64,000 bases of DNA, from NCBI GenBank assembly GCA_902362775.1, contig CABIXV010000006.1, positions 71,827 through 135,826 of the forward strand, given 5' to 3'. Shown one piece after another: positions 43,087 through 51,928 of this stretch. A program made the translations under genes and the position numbers. Under the pieces are notes generated by a model. That model saw only the letters and a program-made list of their open reading frames with translations, was not told the origin of the DNA and ran no database searches. The stretch is from Clostridiales bacterium (lineage in GTDB: Bacteria; Bacillota; Clostridia; Oscillospirales; Oscillospiraceae). Within the stretch, counting starts at the first letter, position 1. Every line of letters starts with the position of its first letter.

Positions 43087-44067
43087 TCAGCCGCACAGCA
43101 GCTGGATCAATGTATCCCAATCCAGGCCGGACACATAGGCCCCAAGGTCCACCCCGGTTAGAGGGGACAAGTCTTCTGGGATGAGCCGCCGTCCCCGGAA
43201 CAGGTCTTCCAGGGAAGACAGCTCTTCCCTGCCAAAAAAGTCACCGGACAGTTTCAGGCATTGAATCCGGCCTTTCTCCATCGCCAGTTCAGCTGATATC
43301 TGACCGAAGGGGTAATACCCCTCCCTCCTGATATCACAGCGGGGAGACGCCCCGTAGTTCCACTCCCACGTCGCGTAGCGGCTGTCCCGCAAAATCTGGA
43401 TTTCCGACAAATCTCCCTGGCTCAAGACGACTGGATGGGGTGCCGCCGCAAAGACTTGTTTCCGTAGCACCTCTTTGAAACGGGCCATAGTAATGGGGCG
43501 CTCCAGATGCTCGTTGATTGAGGTGACACGGCTGCGCACGGATTTGATGCTCTTGGAGCGAATCTTGCCCTCCTTCACCTGGAGCGCCCTGGTCAGAGTA
43601 TCCCGGTCACAGTCCAGCAGGATACAGCCATGATGGAGCAGCCGCCCATTCCTGAAATACTGAGAACTGCCGGATATCTTTTTCCCATCAATGGTGATGT
43701 CATTCCGACCGGATGTCTCCGCCGCCACGCCCAGTTCCTTCAAGGCAGCCAGCAGAGGCTTTGTAAACACTTCAAAACGAAATGCTTCAGCCCGGTCTTC
43801 CTCCACGATAAATGTGTAGTTCAGATTCCCCAGATCATGATACACCGCGCCTCCGCCCGACAGGCGGCGGGCTACCCGGATTCCCCTCTCATCCACGAAT
43901 GTCTGGTCAACTTCCTCCAGAGTATTCTGGTATTTTCCTACTATAACAGCTTTATCATTCTGCCACAGCAAAAAATAGTCCTTCATGGGATCCATATGGG
44001 TAAAAAAATAGTCCTCCAGCGCCAGATTGTAATAGGGATCTGTGCTGGTGCTTTCATAAAATTCCAT
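43087..44067 (-). CDS. lplA: Lipoate-protein ligase A, 326 aa
   Basis: Adenylates lipoate and transfers it to lipoyl domains. Motifs: R-R-L-S-G-G-G-A-V-Y-H-D, the adenylate-contacting Lys in D-G-K-K-I-S-G-S-S, and the accessory C-terminal domain (from about residue 245). The dehydrogenase-complex E2 gene at 58.7-60.3 kb encodes two lipoyl domains, so this enzyme could service it. The palindrome AATATTA-CTAA-TAATATT lies 30 bases upstream of the start. Confidence 0.93.
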   Translation of the reverse strand: MEFYESTSTDPYYNLALEDYFFTHMDPMKDYFLLWQNDKAVIVGKYQNTLEEVDQTFVDERGIRVARRLSGGGAVYHDLGNLNYTFIVEEDRAEAFRFEVFTKPLLAALKELGVAAETSGRNDITIDGKKISGSSQYFRNGRLLHHGCILLDCDRDTLTRALQVKEGKIRSKSIKSVRSRVTSINEHLERPITMARFKEVLRKQVFAAAPHPVVLSQGDLSEIQILRDSRYATWEWNYGASPRCDIRREGYYPFGQISAELAMEKGRIQCLKLSGDFFGREELSSLEDLFRGRRLIPEDLSPLTGVDLGAYVSGLDWDTLIQLLCG

Positions 44068-44096
44068 AGCGCCGGCGACCTGCTTTCTAAAACAAA

Positions 44097-44114
44097 AATA
44101 TTACTAATAATATT
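44097..44114. promoter_or_regulatory. Candidate AT-rich operator upstream of lplA
   Basis: Perfect inverted repeat AATATTA / TAATATT with a CTAA spacer. Related TTACTA/TAATATT words recur in the other promoter regions between 44 and 63 kb. The regulator is unknown; the LacI protein at 46 kb is a candidate only by position. Confidence 0.35.
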
Positions 44115-44232
44115 TCATTTTTATATTAGATAGTATAGAGTATACTTTCTATTTTGTCAATAGCACTCCGTTTTTTGCCTATATTTTTTATCAATTATTC
44201 AAATTTTAAAATTTTTGCTCCAGAAAATATTA

Positions 44233-44883
44233 TTAATATATTTTATCCAATTCTTTTGCCAATCGCCGGGCCATTTCCCGATGCCCCTCAAGATTTGGGT
44301 GGATTCCATCCAAAAACAACTCATGGCGCACCTGCCCGGAAACGCTCAGGAAATCCGACGCAAAGTCTACCAGGACCAGCCCGGCACTGGCTGCAAAACG
44401 TCTGAGCCACTCATTGTAGGCCAAAATGCGTGGGGCACTCTGATAGAAGTCCACCACCCCCGTCCATTTCTCTGGAGCTTTGGACCAGTCTACCGGAAGC
44501 GGAATGCCAATTACCGGAAAAATTCCCTCCGCCTCCAGTTGGTGACAGATCGCGGTCATATTGCCTCTGGCCTGGCTGTCTGTCCCGGAAAAAAAGATAT
44601 CGTTGCTGCCCCCCATCACCAAGACCCGGCAGTCTCCGCCGCATCGGCGTTCCTCCAGCGCCGGACCCAGGACATCCCGTTGCAGACGAACCAGCATTCC
44701 GCCGGTCGTATCACCACTGATCCCCCGGTTGACCACCGTCCACCCACACTCTCTCTGAACAAGAGAGGTCCAGCAGTCCCGGCGAGTTACTCCCGCTCCA
44801 AATGTCAGGCTGTCTCCCAGGCATATCAGTTTCCTCCGAATGCCGTCCCCGTTTCTCCCTAGATCTTTACCTATACCACACAT
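44233..44883 (-). CDS. SGNH/GDSL-type esterase, 216 aa
   Basis: Block I L-G-D-S-L-T-F-G with nucleophile Ser25, the Gly and Asn residues of the oxyanion blocks (G-I-S-G-D-T at 54-59, G-G-S-N-D at 91-95), and the catalytic D-G-I-H-P-N (Asp192, His195). No signal peptide from the chosen start, so probably a cytosolic esterase/deacylase. ATG 44883 follows GGAGG at nine bases; the frame upstream is AT-rich leader. Divergent from the isomerase gene. Confidence 0.88.
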   Translation of the reverse strand: MCGIGKDLGRNGDGIRRKLICLGDSLTFGAGVTRRDCWTSLVQRECGWTVVNRGISGDTTGGMLVRLQRDVLGPALEERRCGGDCRVLVMGGSNDIFFSGTDSQARGNMTAICHQLEAEGIFPVIGIPLPVDWSKAPEKWTGVVDFYQSAPRILAYNEWLRRFAASAGLVLVDFASDFLSVSGQVRHELFLDGIHPNLEGHREMARRLAKELDKIY

Positions 44884-45052
44884 CGAATTTTGCCTCCAAG
44901 TTTTAATAATATATTTTTCCATCTTCCCTTGACATCTCTGTATATTCCGTCTAAAATATTGATATTCAAAATATATTTTCCTGTTTTTTGCCAATTTTAG
45001 AGCAATTTTAAGTAATATTAAACTAATATTTTAATGGAATCGGAGGTCAACT
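44884..45052. promoter_or_regulatory. Divergent AT-rich promoter region
   Basis: About 170 bases between the SGNH esterase gene and the isomerase gene with many AATATT/TAATATT words (e.g. TAATATTAAACTAATATT near 45013-45030). Presumably holds both promoters and an operator; no single consensus promoter stands out. Confidence 0.45.
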
Positions 45053-45871
45053 ATGCGAGACATTTACTTATCTACTTACTGCGTGGCCTTTCAAGACTAC
45101 CCCTGGCTGGCGGAGTGCATCCGTACCTTCCCAGACTTCCCTGTAGGTGTAGAATTTGCCACCAGCTGGACCACACCCAATTTTGACGAAAATCTGGTCC
45201 GTCAGATCCCAGTCTTCTCCCATCTGCCTATTACCCTCCACGCCCCTTTTGTGGAGGAGTGCACCATCCCCGGCAGCCCAGAGGAGCAATTCATGGAAAA
45301 GGAGTACAACAAGGCTTGTCGCCTCTATCATCAATTCCACGCTACCTCCATGGTTATGCATACCCACGAGGGTAGCTTTCCCGCCCAGGAGGGGGACCGC
45401 TGGCGAGCCCGCTCTCTGGAGGTCTTGCTGGACTGGACCCGCCGCATGATAGACGAGGGCATCCACGTAACAGTGGAAAATGTGGGCTATCCCAAAAAGA
45501 ACAGCGTCCTTTTTGACCAGGAGCAGTTCGTAGCTCTTTTTGACCGTCTCCCCCAGGAGGTCGGCTGTCTGATCGATACCGGTCACGCCATGCTCAACCG
45601 CTGGGATATTCCCGCCCTTATCCGCCGAATGGGGACCCGCATCAAAGGATACCACCTCAACAACAACGACGGCTTCCACGACAGCCACTACCCTATTTAC
45701 GACCCAGAGGGCTTCTGTTCCCATCAGGAGATGGACGACATTCTCCGCGCCATCGCCCAATATACACCTCAGGCCCACCTAGTGCTGGAATACGCCCCCG
45801 ACGGGAGGGCAACCATGCCCGTCATCCACTCCGATATCCGCCGAGTGGTTCAAATCACAGAGTCCCTGTAG
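45053..45871 (+). CDS. Sugar phosphate isomerase/epimerase-like TIM-barrel protein, 272 aa
   Basis: AP-endonuclease-2/xylose-isomerase-like barrel. Metal-ligand positions appear as H-T-H in V-M-H-T-H-E-G, the Glu in V-T-V-E-N-V-G, D-x-G-H in L-I-D-T-G-H-A, the His in G-Y-H-L-N-N-N-D-G-x-H-D, and the Glu in L-V-L-E-Y. A sugar or cyclitol isomerase/epimerase in the cytosol is the best inference. ATG 45053 follows CGGAGGTCAAC. Its neighbours (LacI regulator, kinase, ABC transporter) support a sugar/polyol catabolic role. Confidence 0.85.
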   Translation: MRDIYLSTYCVAFQDYPWLAECIRTFPDFPVGVEFATSWTTPNFDENLVRQIPVFSHLPITLHAPFVEECTIPGSPEEQFMEKEYNKACRLYHQFHATSMVMHTHEGSFPAQEGDRWRARSLEVLLDWTRRMIDEGIHVTVENVGYPKKNSVLFDQEQFVALFDRLPQEVGCLIDTGHAMLNRWDIPALIRRMGTRIKGYHLNNNDGFHDSHYPIYDPEGFCSHQEMDDILRAIAQYTPQAHLVLEYAPDGRATMPVIHSDIRRVVQITESL

Positions 45872-45894
45872 CAGCTGTACTCCCTCACAAATAT

Positions 45895-45942
45895 TGCGCG
45901 CCCCGGCATCCGGCCTCTCAGGCCGGCTTTGCCGGGGCGCAT
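45895..45942. terminator. Bidirectional terminator between the isomerase and LacI genes
   Basis: TGCGCGCCCCGGC and GCCGGGGCGCA enclose a second smaller hairpin (CCGGCC/GGCCGG); A/T-rich on both sides. The flanking genes converge here. Confidence 0.75.
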
Positions 45943-45961
45943 ATTTTGTGTCCGCTTCCTG

Positions 45962-47053
45962 TCACTTTAACACCAGCCGGCTCTGGGCAGGAGGAGGAGC
46001 CGTGGTCCCACGGGCCACCAGCTGAGGATGGCACTCCACCTTGTACCGCGGCACTGTGCCGGCCGCCCCAGCTCCCCCCGGAGGCATTTTGAGCTTTTGC
46101 AGCAGCACTTCCACCGCGCTCCGGGCCAACATCTCAGTGTGCTGATCCACTGTGGTCAACGATACACCGGTCAGCCGGGAATAAAATAAATTATCAAACC
46201 CCAGCACCGATACATCTTCCGGCACAGAAATGCCCCTCTCTCGAAGGGAGTCAATCACTCCGTATGCCAGCATATCATTGATACAGACAATGGCGGTGAC
46301 TCCCTGGTCGTACAGCTTCTCGTTCTGGGCCAGCAAGTAACCCGCGTGGTAATCATTGAGCCGTTCGGCCAGGTTGTCCGCCTCCGAATTGTTTTCAATA
46401 CATAAGACCAGGTCATTGTCGGGCAGATGCTGTGCGAAATAGGCTTTCAGCCCGTTCAGCCGCTCCGTCCGAGCAGTGTTCCGTTTCAGAGGGCTGGTAA
46501 GTACAGCGATGCGCTGATGTCCCAGCGCATGGAGGTGTTCAGCAGCCAACCGGCCCGCCAGACAGTTATTCAGCTCTATGATATCTGTTTCCAGATTAGA
46601 GATGCGGTCACAAATGGTAACTACCGGTATCTTAGCTGACACCTCAGCAAAGGCAGCCGGATTATCCGGCGGCGACAGCAGGATGACTCCGGGATAGTTA
46701 TTGCTGACCGCCATCTCCATATACAGCTTTTCCGACTCCGTATCGTGGTAAGTGCAGCAGGAGACCACCTTATACCCCTGGGCGTAACACACGTCCTCGA
46801 TGCTGCTGAGCATGGCTGTGTAATACGGGTTGGTCACGTTTGCCATCAGCACCATAACGGTCTTGGGCCGAGGCCCCTGCGTAATGGGACGTTTCGCCTT
46901 ATAGTTCAACTGGGCAGCAGCGGCATAGACCCGGTTGACAGTTTCCTGGGAAAAGGAGGCACTGCCGCTCTGGTTCAGAATCAGAGAAACCGTGGTCTGG
47001 GAAACTCCAGCTAAACGCGCCACGTCGTGCATGGTAACGGTAACCCTTTTCAT
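45962..47053 (-). CDS. LacI-family regulator, 363 aa
   Basis: N-terminal helix-turn-helix M-H-D-V-A-R-L-A-G-V-S-Q-T-T-V-S-L-I-L-N and a sugar-binding-protein-like effector domain ending near residue 345, with a Pro/Ala-rich tail. Gene position, at the end of a catabolic operon and convergent with the isomerase gene, makes it the likely local regulator of the sugar-type transporter and associated enzymes. Targets are unproven. Confidence 0.9.
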   Translation of the reverse strand: MKRVTVTMHDVARLAGVSQTTVSLILNQSGSASFSQETVNRVYAAAAQLNYKAKRPITQGPRPKTVMVLMANVTNPYYTAMLSSIEDVCYAQGYKVVSCCTYHDTESEKLYMEMAVSNNYPGVILLSPPDNPAAFAEVSAKIPVVTICDRISNLETDIIELNNCLAGRLAAEHLHALGHQRIAVLTSPLKRNTARTERLNGLKAYFAQHLPDNDLVLCIENNSEADNLAERLNDYHAGYLLAQNEKLYDQGVTAIVCINDMLAYGVIDSLRERGISVPEDVSVLGFDNLFYSRLTGVSLTTVDQHTEMLARSAVEVLLQKLKMPPGGAGAAGTVPRYKVECHPQLVARGTTAPPPAQSRLVLK

Positions 47054-47217
47054 TGTTCAACACCTTGCTCAGCTTTTCAGAATACCACCGCCCAGCAGAG
47101 GAGCAGGGAACCCCCTCCGCTGGCCGATGGTAATATTTTATCACAAATTCCAGCCTCTGTATAGTTTTTATGTGCGATACCTTTCGGTTTTGTTCTTTTT
47201 ATGGTCAATACGGTCAT

Positions 47218-48540
47218 CTAACGCAGGAAGCAGTCCATAGCCTTACCATCCGCCCGAGGCAGTTCCACCCCCAGAAGCTTGGCGTAGGTGGGCGCCTCAT
47301 CTACCACCAGCCCCCGCTCCAGCGTAGTCCTCTCCCGAAAATCAGGTCCCTTTGCCACAAAGACGGGCTGCGCCCCCAGGTCCGGGAGGTATCCGTGGGT
47401 AGCCCGGCCGAAGCGGTAATCGTTCACGTCGAAGTTCTGCACCAGCGGACGCACCGCCTTGTCTCCAAAGGAGGTATAGCCGTCGCTCTCGATCACGAAG
47501 CTGAAGCCGCCGTAAAGATGCTCCTCATCTCGTGCTTCCTCGGCTGTGAACAGTCTGCCGATCCCATAAACTCCCTCCTGCCGCAGCTCCTCCAGGCACT
47601 GATAGACGGCCTGTTTCAACGCCTGGTCCTCCGGGTCCCGGAGATAGACATTGGAGGACATGGCATTGGAGAAGCAGTAGGCGCGCCAGTCCACTACGTT
47701 GCCCTGTTTGTCCACATCGATAAAGCCACGATCAGCCAGCAGCACATTCAAATTGATAGCCCGGCAGATATCCCTCTGTCCATGGTCACTGACCAGAACC
47801 AAGTTGGTTTCCTCGGCTACACCGGCAATCCGGCACGCCTCCATCAGCTCCCCGATATACCGGTCCAGATTGGCCCGAGCCTCGTCCAAATAGGAGCTAA
47901 ACACCCCGTGGGCATGGCGATAAGTATCAAAGGTGCCCGTGTGAACAAACATCACCTCAGGGGCATGTTGACGAATCACATCGCTGGCCACATGGATGAT
48001 GAAGTCGTCCACCGTGGGCCACTGCATGAAATTCTTTTTGCCGCCTTTTTCATAGCCAGCGGGCAGGTACCTCTTATTCGCCTCTATGATGTCCAGCATA
48101 GCAGGGCTGGAACCCGCGTCGGCGAAGCTGCTGCGCAATGTGTCTCCAGGATGGGGCATCCAGTATTCAGCCATCAGCCAATCCACATTCTTGTTCCCAG
48201 CGGTAACAGGCCAGGAGATGGCGCCTGTGGTATACCCGGCTTTTTTTGCCGCCTGGAAGATGTCCTCCACCTGGATGGCGTCGCTGAACCACAGCCAGTT
48301 GTCATCCTTGTTGGTGGTGGTAAAGGAAAAGTTACTGGTGACACCGTGCTTTCCCACATAGCATCCGGTCATCATGGACACATGGGCCGGATAAGTCACA
48401 GAGGGATATATGGTACGCATACCTCCCGTGACCTCACAGCCTCCCGCCAAAAATTTCTGAAAATTAGGCAGCCTCCGCAGGGCGTCTACGTCCTCACATA
48501 CCATAGCGTCTACGGAGTAGACTAAAATACGTTTTTTCAT
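47218..48540 (-). CDS. Type I phosphodiesterase/nucleotide pyrophosphatase-family hydrolase, 440 aa
   Basis: Alkaline-phosphatase superfamily. Metal-binding Asp11 (Y-S-V-D-A-M), nucleophile Thr49 in Y-P-S-V-T-Y-P-A-H, then D/H metal ligands in V-S-D-H-G-Q. The ending H-G-Y-L-P-D matches this family's last metal His region. No signal peptide, so it acts in the cytosol. Adjacent to a glycerol-kinase-like gene and an imported-sugar ABC system, it may split an imported phosphodiester, for example a glycerophosphodiester; this is inference. Confidence 0.85.
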   Translation of the reverse strand: MKKRILVYSVDAMVCEDVDALRRLPNFQKFLAGGCEVTGGMRTIYPSVTYPAHVSMMTGCYVGKHGVTSNFSFTTTNKDDNWLWFSDAIQVEDIFQAAKKAGYTTGAISWPVTAGNKNVDWLMAEYWMPHPGDTLRSSFADAGSSPAMLDIIEANKRYLPAGYEKGGKKNFMQWPTVDDFIIHVASDVIRQHAPEVMFVHTGTFDTYRHAHGVFSSYLDEARANLDRYIGELMEACRIAGVAEETNLVLVSDHGQRDICRAINLNVLLADRGFIDVDKQGNVVDWRAYCFSNAMSSNVYLRDPEDQALKQAVYQCLEELRQEGVYGIGRLFTAEEARDEEHLYGGFSFVIESDGYTSFGDKAVRPLVQNFDVNDYRFGRATHGYLPDLGAQPVFVAKGPDFRERTTLERGLVVDEAPTYAKLLGVELPRADGKAMDCFLR

Positions 48541-48594
48541 TGCAGCATCTCCTTATTTGCGTACTCCGCTCCCGCCCGCCGGCAGGCCAGAGTC

Positions 48595-50079
48595 CTATCG
48601 GCTCAACGCCTTTTGCACCGCCCGGGCCCAGCCATCCAGCCGTTCCAGGCGCTCCTTCTGTTCCATCCGCGGCCGGAACAGCTGTGTCCGCCGAAGCCGT
48701 TCCAGCTCCGGCAGGTCATACAGTCCCATAGCCAGTCCAGCCATTTGTCCCGCGCCCACGGCTACCAGCTCCTCATACTTTCCAAGGACAACAGGGCGGT
48801 CCATAATGTCACTCTGAAATTGCGTCAGATAGCGATTTTTCGTAGGCCCCCCAGCCATCCGCACCTGACTGGCAGGCGCGCCCATATCCCGCTCCATGGC
48901 TCTCACGATATCGGCCACTTGGTATCCAATGCTCTCTATCCCAGCTCTGACCAGCTCCGCCCGCCCGGTCAGCCGGCTCATCCCCACAAAGCAGGCAGAG
49001 GCGCCATCGTCCCAGTAGGGCGCTCCGATCCCCGTGAAGGCAGGTACCAGATAGGTATGGTCACCTGGGTCAGCCCGACAGGCCAGCGCCTCGGTTTCCT
49101 CTGGGCAGGACACCAGCTCCAGACCGTCCTTCAGCCAGGTGGTGACCGCTCCAGCATAGTTCACCACACCCTCCAGAGCGTATACAGTCTTTCCATTCAT
49201 CCGCCAGGCCACCGTGGTATTGAGTCCATTCTGGGACTCCAGCGGTTCTTCTCCAATATTCATCAGTACGCAGGTGCCTGTTCCGTGACCCGCCATGCAG
49301 TCCCCCCGCTCCACGCATCCGTGTCCAAAAAGGGAGGCATGGGAGTCCCCGATAGCACTTCGGATCGGCACCGGATGGTCCAGCAGTCCTCCCAGATCTG
49401 TCTGTCCATATTCCCCATCAGAGCCGCACACCTGGGGCAGCACTGACATGGGGATATCAAATATCCGGCACAGCTCCGGATCCCACTCCATGGTATGGAT
49501 ATTAAACAGCTGGGTGCGGGAGGCGTTGCTGCAATCCGTTCTGTGGACTTTTCCTCCGGTGAGCTGCCAGATCGTCCAAGTATCCATGGTGCCGATGCAG
49601 AGCTGTCCCCGTTCAGCCTTCTCTCTGGCCCCAGGCACATGTTCCAGCGCCCAGGCCACCTTCCCGGCAGAGAAAAAGGGGGAGGGGACCAGCCCGGTAC
49701 GCCGCTGAATTTCCGGATAATCGCCTCGTTCCTGGATATGGCGGCACAGCTCCGCCGCTCGGTTACACTGCCAGACGATAGACTCACACACCGGCCTGCC
49801 TGTATCCCGCTCCCACAGGGCCACGCTCTCCCGCTGATTGGTGACCGCCACGCCGGCCAGCCGCCGGGAATCAATCCCGCTGTCCCGTACCGCCGCCTGA
49901 GCAACCCGAATAATATTTTCCGCGATCTCCTGGGCATCGTGCCCCACCCATCCCTGGGCGCTGATTAACTGCCGGTGGGGAAGGTCCCGGCGCAGGACGA
50001 ACTGGCCCTGGCCATCCAGCAGGATCGCTTTGGTCCCCTGGGTGCTCTGGTCAATCGACAAAATATAGCCTCGTTCCAT
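48595..50079 (-). CDS. FGGY-family carbohydrate kinase, glycerol-kinase-like, 494 aa
   Basis: Glycerol kinase signatures: opening I-D-Q-S-T-Q-G-T-K-A, N-Q-R-E-S near residue 81, A-I-G-D-S-H-A-S-L-F and the G-H-G-T-G-T phosphate loop, then F-T-G-I-G-A-P-Y-W and the C-terminal ATP loop A-G-G-P-T-K-N. The Q-G replacing T-S in the first motif and differences in the glycerol pocket make another polyol substrate possible. Cytosolic; second enzyme of the operon with phosphodiesterase, YesL, MBL lipoprotein and ABC transporter. Confidence 0.85.
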   Translation of the reverse strand: MERGYILSIDQSTQGTKAILLDGQGQFVLRRDLPHRQLISAQGWVGHDAQEIAENIIRVAQAAVRDSGIDSRRLAGVAVTNQRESVALWERDTGRPVCESIVWQCNRAAELCRHIQERGDYPEIQRRTGLVPSPFFSAGKVAWALEHVPGAREKAERGQLCIGTMDTWTIWQLTGGKVHRTDCSNASRTQLFNIHTMEWDPELCRIFDIPMSVLPQVCGSDGEYGQTDLGGLLDHPVPIRSAIGDSHASLFGHGCVERGDCMAGHGTGTCVLMNIGEEPLESQNGLNTTVAWRMNGKTVYALEGVVNYAGAVTTWLKDGLELVSCPEETEALACRADPGDHTYLVPAFTGIGAPYWDDGASACFVGMSRLTGRAELVRAGIESIGYQVADIVRAMERDMGAPASQVRMAGGPTKNRYLTQFQSDIMDRPVVLGKYEELVAVGAGQMAGLAMGLYDLPELERLRRTQLFRPRMEQKERLERLDGWARAVQKALSR

Positions 50080-50111
50080 AGAGATCCTCCTTTCCCGCTC
50101 CTTTCACAATT

Positions 50112-50732
50112 TTATTCCTGGGGAAAAATCAGTTCATTGATAGCCGGCCACACCAGCGCTACGGAGAGGGCGGCAGCAGCGGCCAAAAGCAGCATGGCCC
50201 ACGGCAATACAGAAATGGGATAAAGCAGCAGGAACACACAAAGCGACCCGTACACCGCCCCCATCGCCAACAGCGTACGGGGGAGCCGGGCGAAGGACAG
50301 CAGCACAGCGTCCCACAGCGCTGAAAAGAACGGTATGCTGCTGTCCGCCAGCAGAGGGACCAGATATACGCCCGTCATTGCCGCCAAAAACAGCGACAGG
50401 GATATAAAGAGCCAAAGCATTGTCCGTCCCGCTCCATCCAACTGTTCAGCTACGCTGGCGCTCCACAGGATAATCAGCAGGTACAGTCCTACCACCGCTT
50501 CCAGCTGGATGCCCCGCCAGAATTTGGCTTTAAATACATACCAAAAGTCTACCCAGCAGCTCGAATTTCCCCGGTCGTCAGCCCGTCTGGTCAGCACCCC
50601 ATTCATGGCCAGCAGCGCCGGTCCTACTGTGAGCAGCGGCAGAGAAAAGGCCGTGAATAGGAGATTGGCCAGCAGCAGAGCCTTCCACTCCTCCAGAAAA
50701 AGCCGTTTAAGCAGTTCCGTTGTCTGTCCCAT
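50112..50732 (-). CDS. YesL-family membrane protein (DUF624), 206 aa
   Basis: Opens with a long amphipathic part and P-L-L-T-V-G-P-A-L-L-A-M, and carries four to five transmembrane helices (about 20-45, 76-95, 103-128, 150-178, 180-198). YesL proteins are typically encoded with Ugp/Lpl-type sugar ABC transporters in Firmicutes, as here. The role is unknown, perhaps sensing or assisting the transporter. 24 bases separate it from the MBL gene upstream. Confidence 0.85.
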   Translation of the reverse strand: MGQTTELLKRLFLEEWKALLLANLLFTAFSLPLLTVGPALLAMNGVLTRRADDRGNSSCWVDFWYVFKAKFWRGIQLEAVVGLYLLIILWSASVAEQLDGAGRTMLWLFISLSLFLAAMTGVYLVPLLADSSIPFFSALWDAVLLSFARLPRTLLAMGAVYGSLCVFLLLYPISVLPWAMLLLAAAAALSVALVWPAINELIFPQE

Positions 50733-50756
50733 GTATGCCTCCCAATGTATGGACGG

Positions 50757-51836
50757 TCAAGAGATCACGATGTGTCCCTCCGAAGGGGCATCCGGCAGGA
50801 CCGCCACATCTCTTATTTTCTGGATCTGGACATCATACACGCCGTCGCCGGCAGTGGATACCCGGATCGCTCCGTCTGTGCTGTTGTAGAATACCTCGGC
50901 CCCACCGGCTATATACCGCATTGCCACTGTCCGGCTGGCCACGCTGTCGAACATCCCCACCGCGATCTTGGGAGACATGGCCTGAACGAAGTCCTTGCCG
51001 TTGGAGGTATCCTTGCCGTGGTGGTTCATTTTTACCACATCGCTAGCAATATCCTGCCCATACGTCTCTGTCAGCGCCTGTTCCCCAGTAATGTACAGGT
51101 CGCCGCTAGTCCAAAAGCTAGACTGACCATAGGTCAGACGCATGGCAATCGAACCGTCATTGGCGTCCAGATAGCCGCCGGCCACCTCCTCCGTATCCCC
51201 CGGAGTCGGACCAAACACCTGAACTTGGACTTCCTCCCCCAAAGAGAAGGCGTCCCCCGCCTCTAAAACTTCACAGGGCAGGGACAGTTCTTCTATCTTT
51301 TCCATCATGGCTCGGTAGGTCCCGCTGTCATATTCATGCCCATTGACATAGACCTGCCCGATTTCAAAATTGTCTGCTACTGTGACAAACCCTCCCACAT
51401 GGTCCGCATGCGGATGAGAGAGGACCAGAACGTCGATCTTATCTACACCCATAGCCAGCAATTGGTTTGTCACCTCCTGCCCTCCAGGTACGTTTCCACA
51501 GTCCACAAGCATCACCATCCCATCCGGCGAAGTATAGACCGCGCTGTCGCCGGTGGTGACCGCCTCCTTACCCGTTCCGTAGATCGTCTGTAGATAAAGG
51601 TAGCGGGCGGTCAATTTCCCTTGGTCTTGGCTGGTGTCAAAAACCAGATCAAAGTAATCCTCCGGCTGGGACATTTCTCCCTCTTTCAAAGCCGAGGAAG
51701 CAGAAGCGGAGTCCTCTGGTCCTGACGCGGACACAGATGTGCCGCTCTGACCGCCGCTGATATCCCCTGGCTCTCCCGCACACGCGGTCAGCATCGCTAG
51801 CGCCAGAAGGGAAGTCCAGAAAAGTTTATGTTTCAT
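50757..51836 (-). CDS. Metallo-beta-lactamase-fold lipoprotein (ComEC C-terminal-like), 359 aa
   Basis: Lipoprotein signal ending A-M-L-T-A-C (Cys19) and a Ser-rich linker to about residue 58, then an MBL domain with H-P-H-A-D-H (141-146), N-H-H-G-K-D and further metal ligands. Proteins like this resemble the nuclease/hydrolase domain of ComEC. It is anchored outside the membrane and encoded inside a sugar-type ABC operon; an extracytoplasmic phosphodiesterase or esterase preparing the ligand is plausible but unproven. Confidence 0.8.
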   Translation of the reverse strand: MKHKLFWTSLLALAMLTACAGEPGDISGGQSGTSVSASGPEDSASASSALKEGEMSQPEDYFDLVFDTSQDQGKLTARYLYLQTIYGTGKEAVTTGDSAVYTSPDGMVMLVDCGNVPGGQEVTNQLLAMGVDKIDVLVLSHPHADHVGGFVTVADNFEIGQVYVNGHEYDSGTYRAMMEKIEELSLPCEVLEAGDAFSLGEEVQVQVFGPTPGDTEEVAGGYLDANDGSIAMRLTYGQSSFWTSGDLYITGEQALTETYGQDIASDVVKMNHHGKDTSNGKDFVQAMSPKIAVGMFDSVASRTVAMRYIAGGAEVFYNSTDGAIRVSTAGDGVYDVQIQKIRDVAVLPDAPSEGHIVIS

Positions 51837-51865
51837 GACCAAGTTCCCCCTTTATCATCGGAAAA

Positions 51866-51891
51866 GGGGGGCAGGGCCTGGCCCTGCCCCC
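51866..51891 (-). terminator. Intra-operon attenuating hairpin after the binding-protein gene
   Basis: GGGGGCAGGGC / GCCCTGCCCCC with a short loop, followed by CTTTTCC on the minus strand. It lies between the abundant binding protein gene and the downstream enzymes, a normal place for differential expression. Confidence 0.65.
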
Positions 51892-51928
51892 ACATGGGAA
51901 GTTATGCTATACCTGGAACACCGTCCGC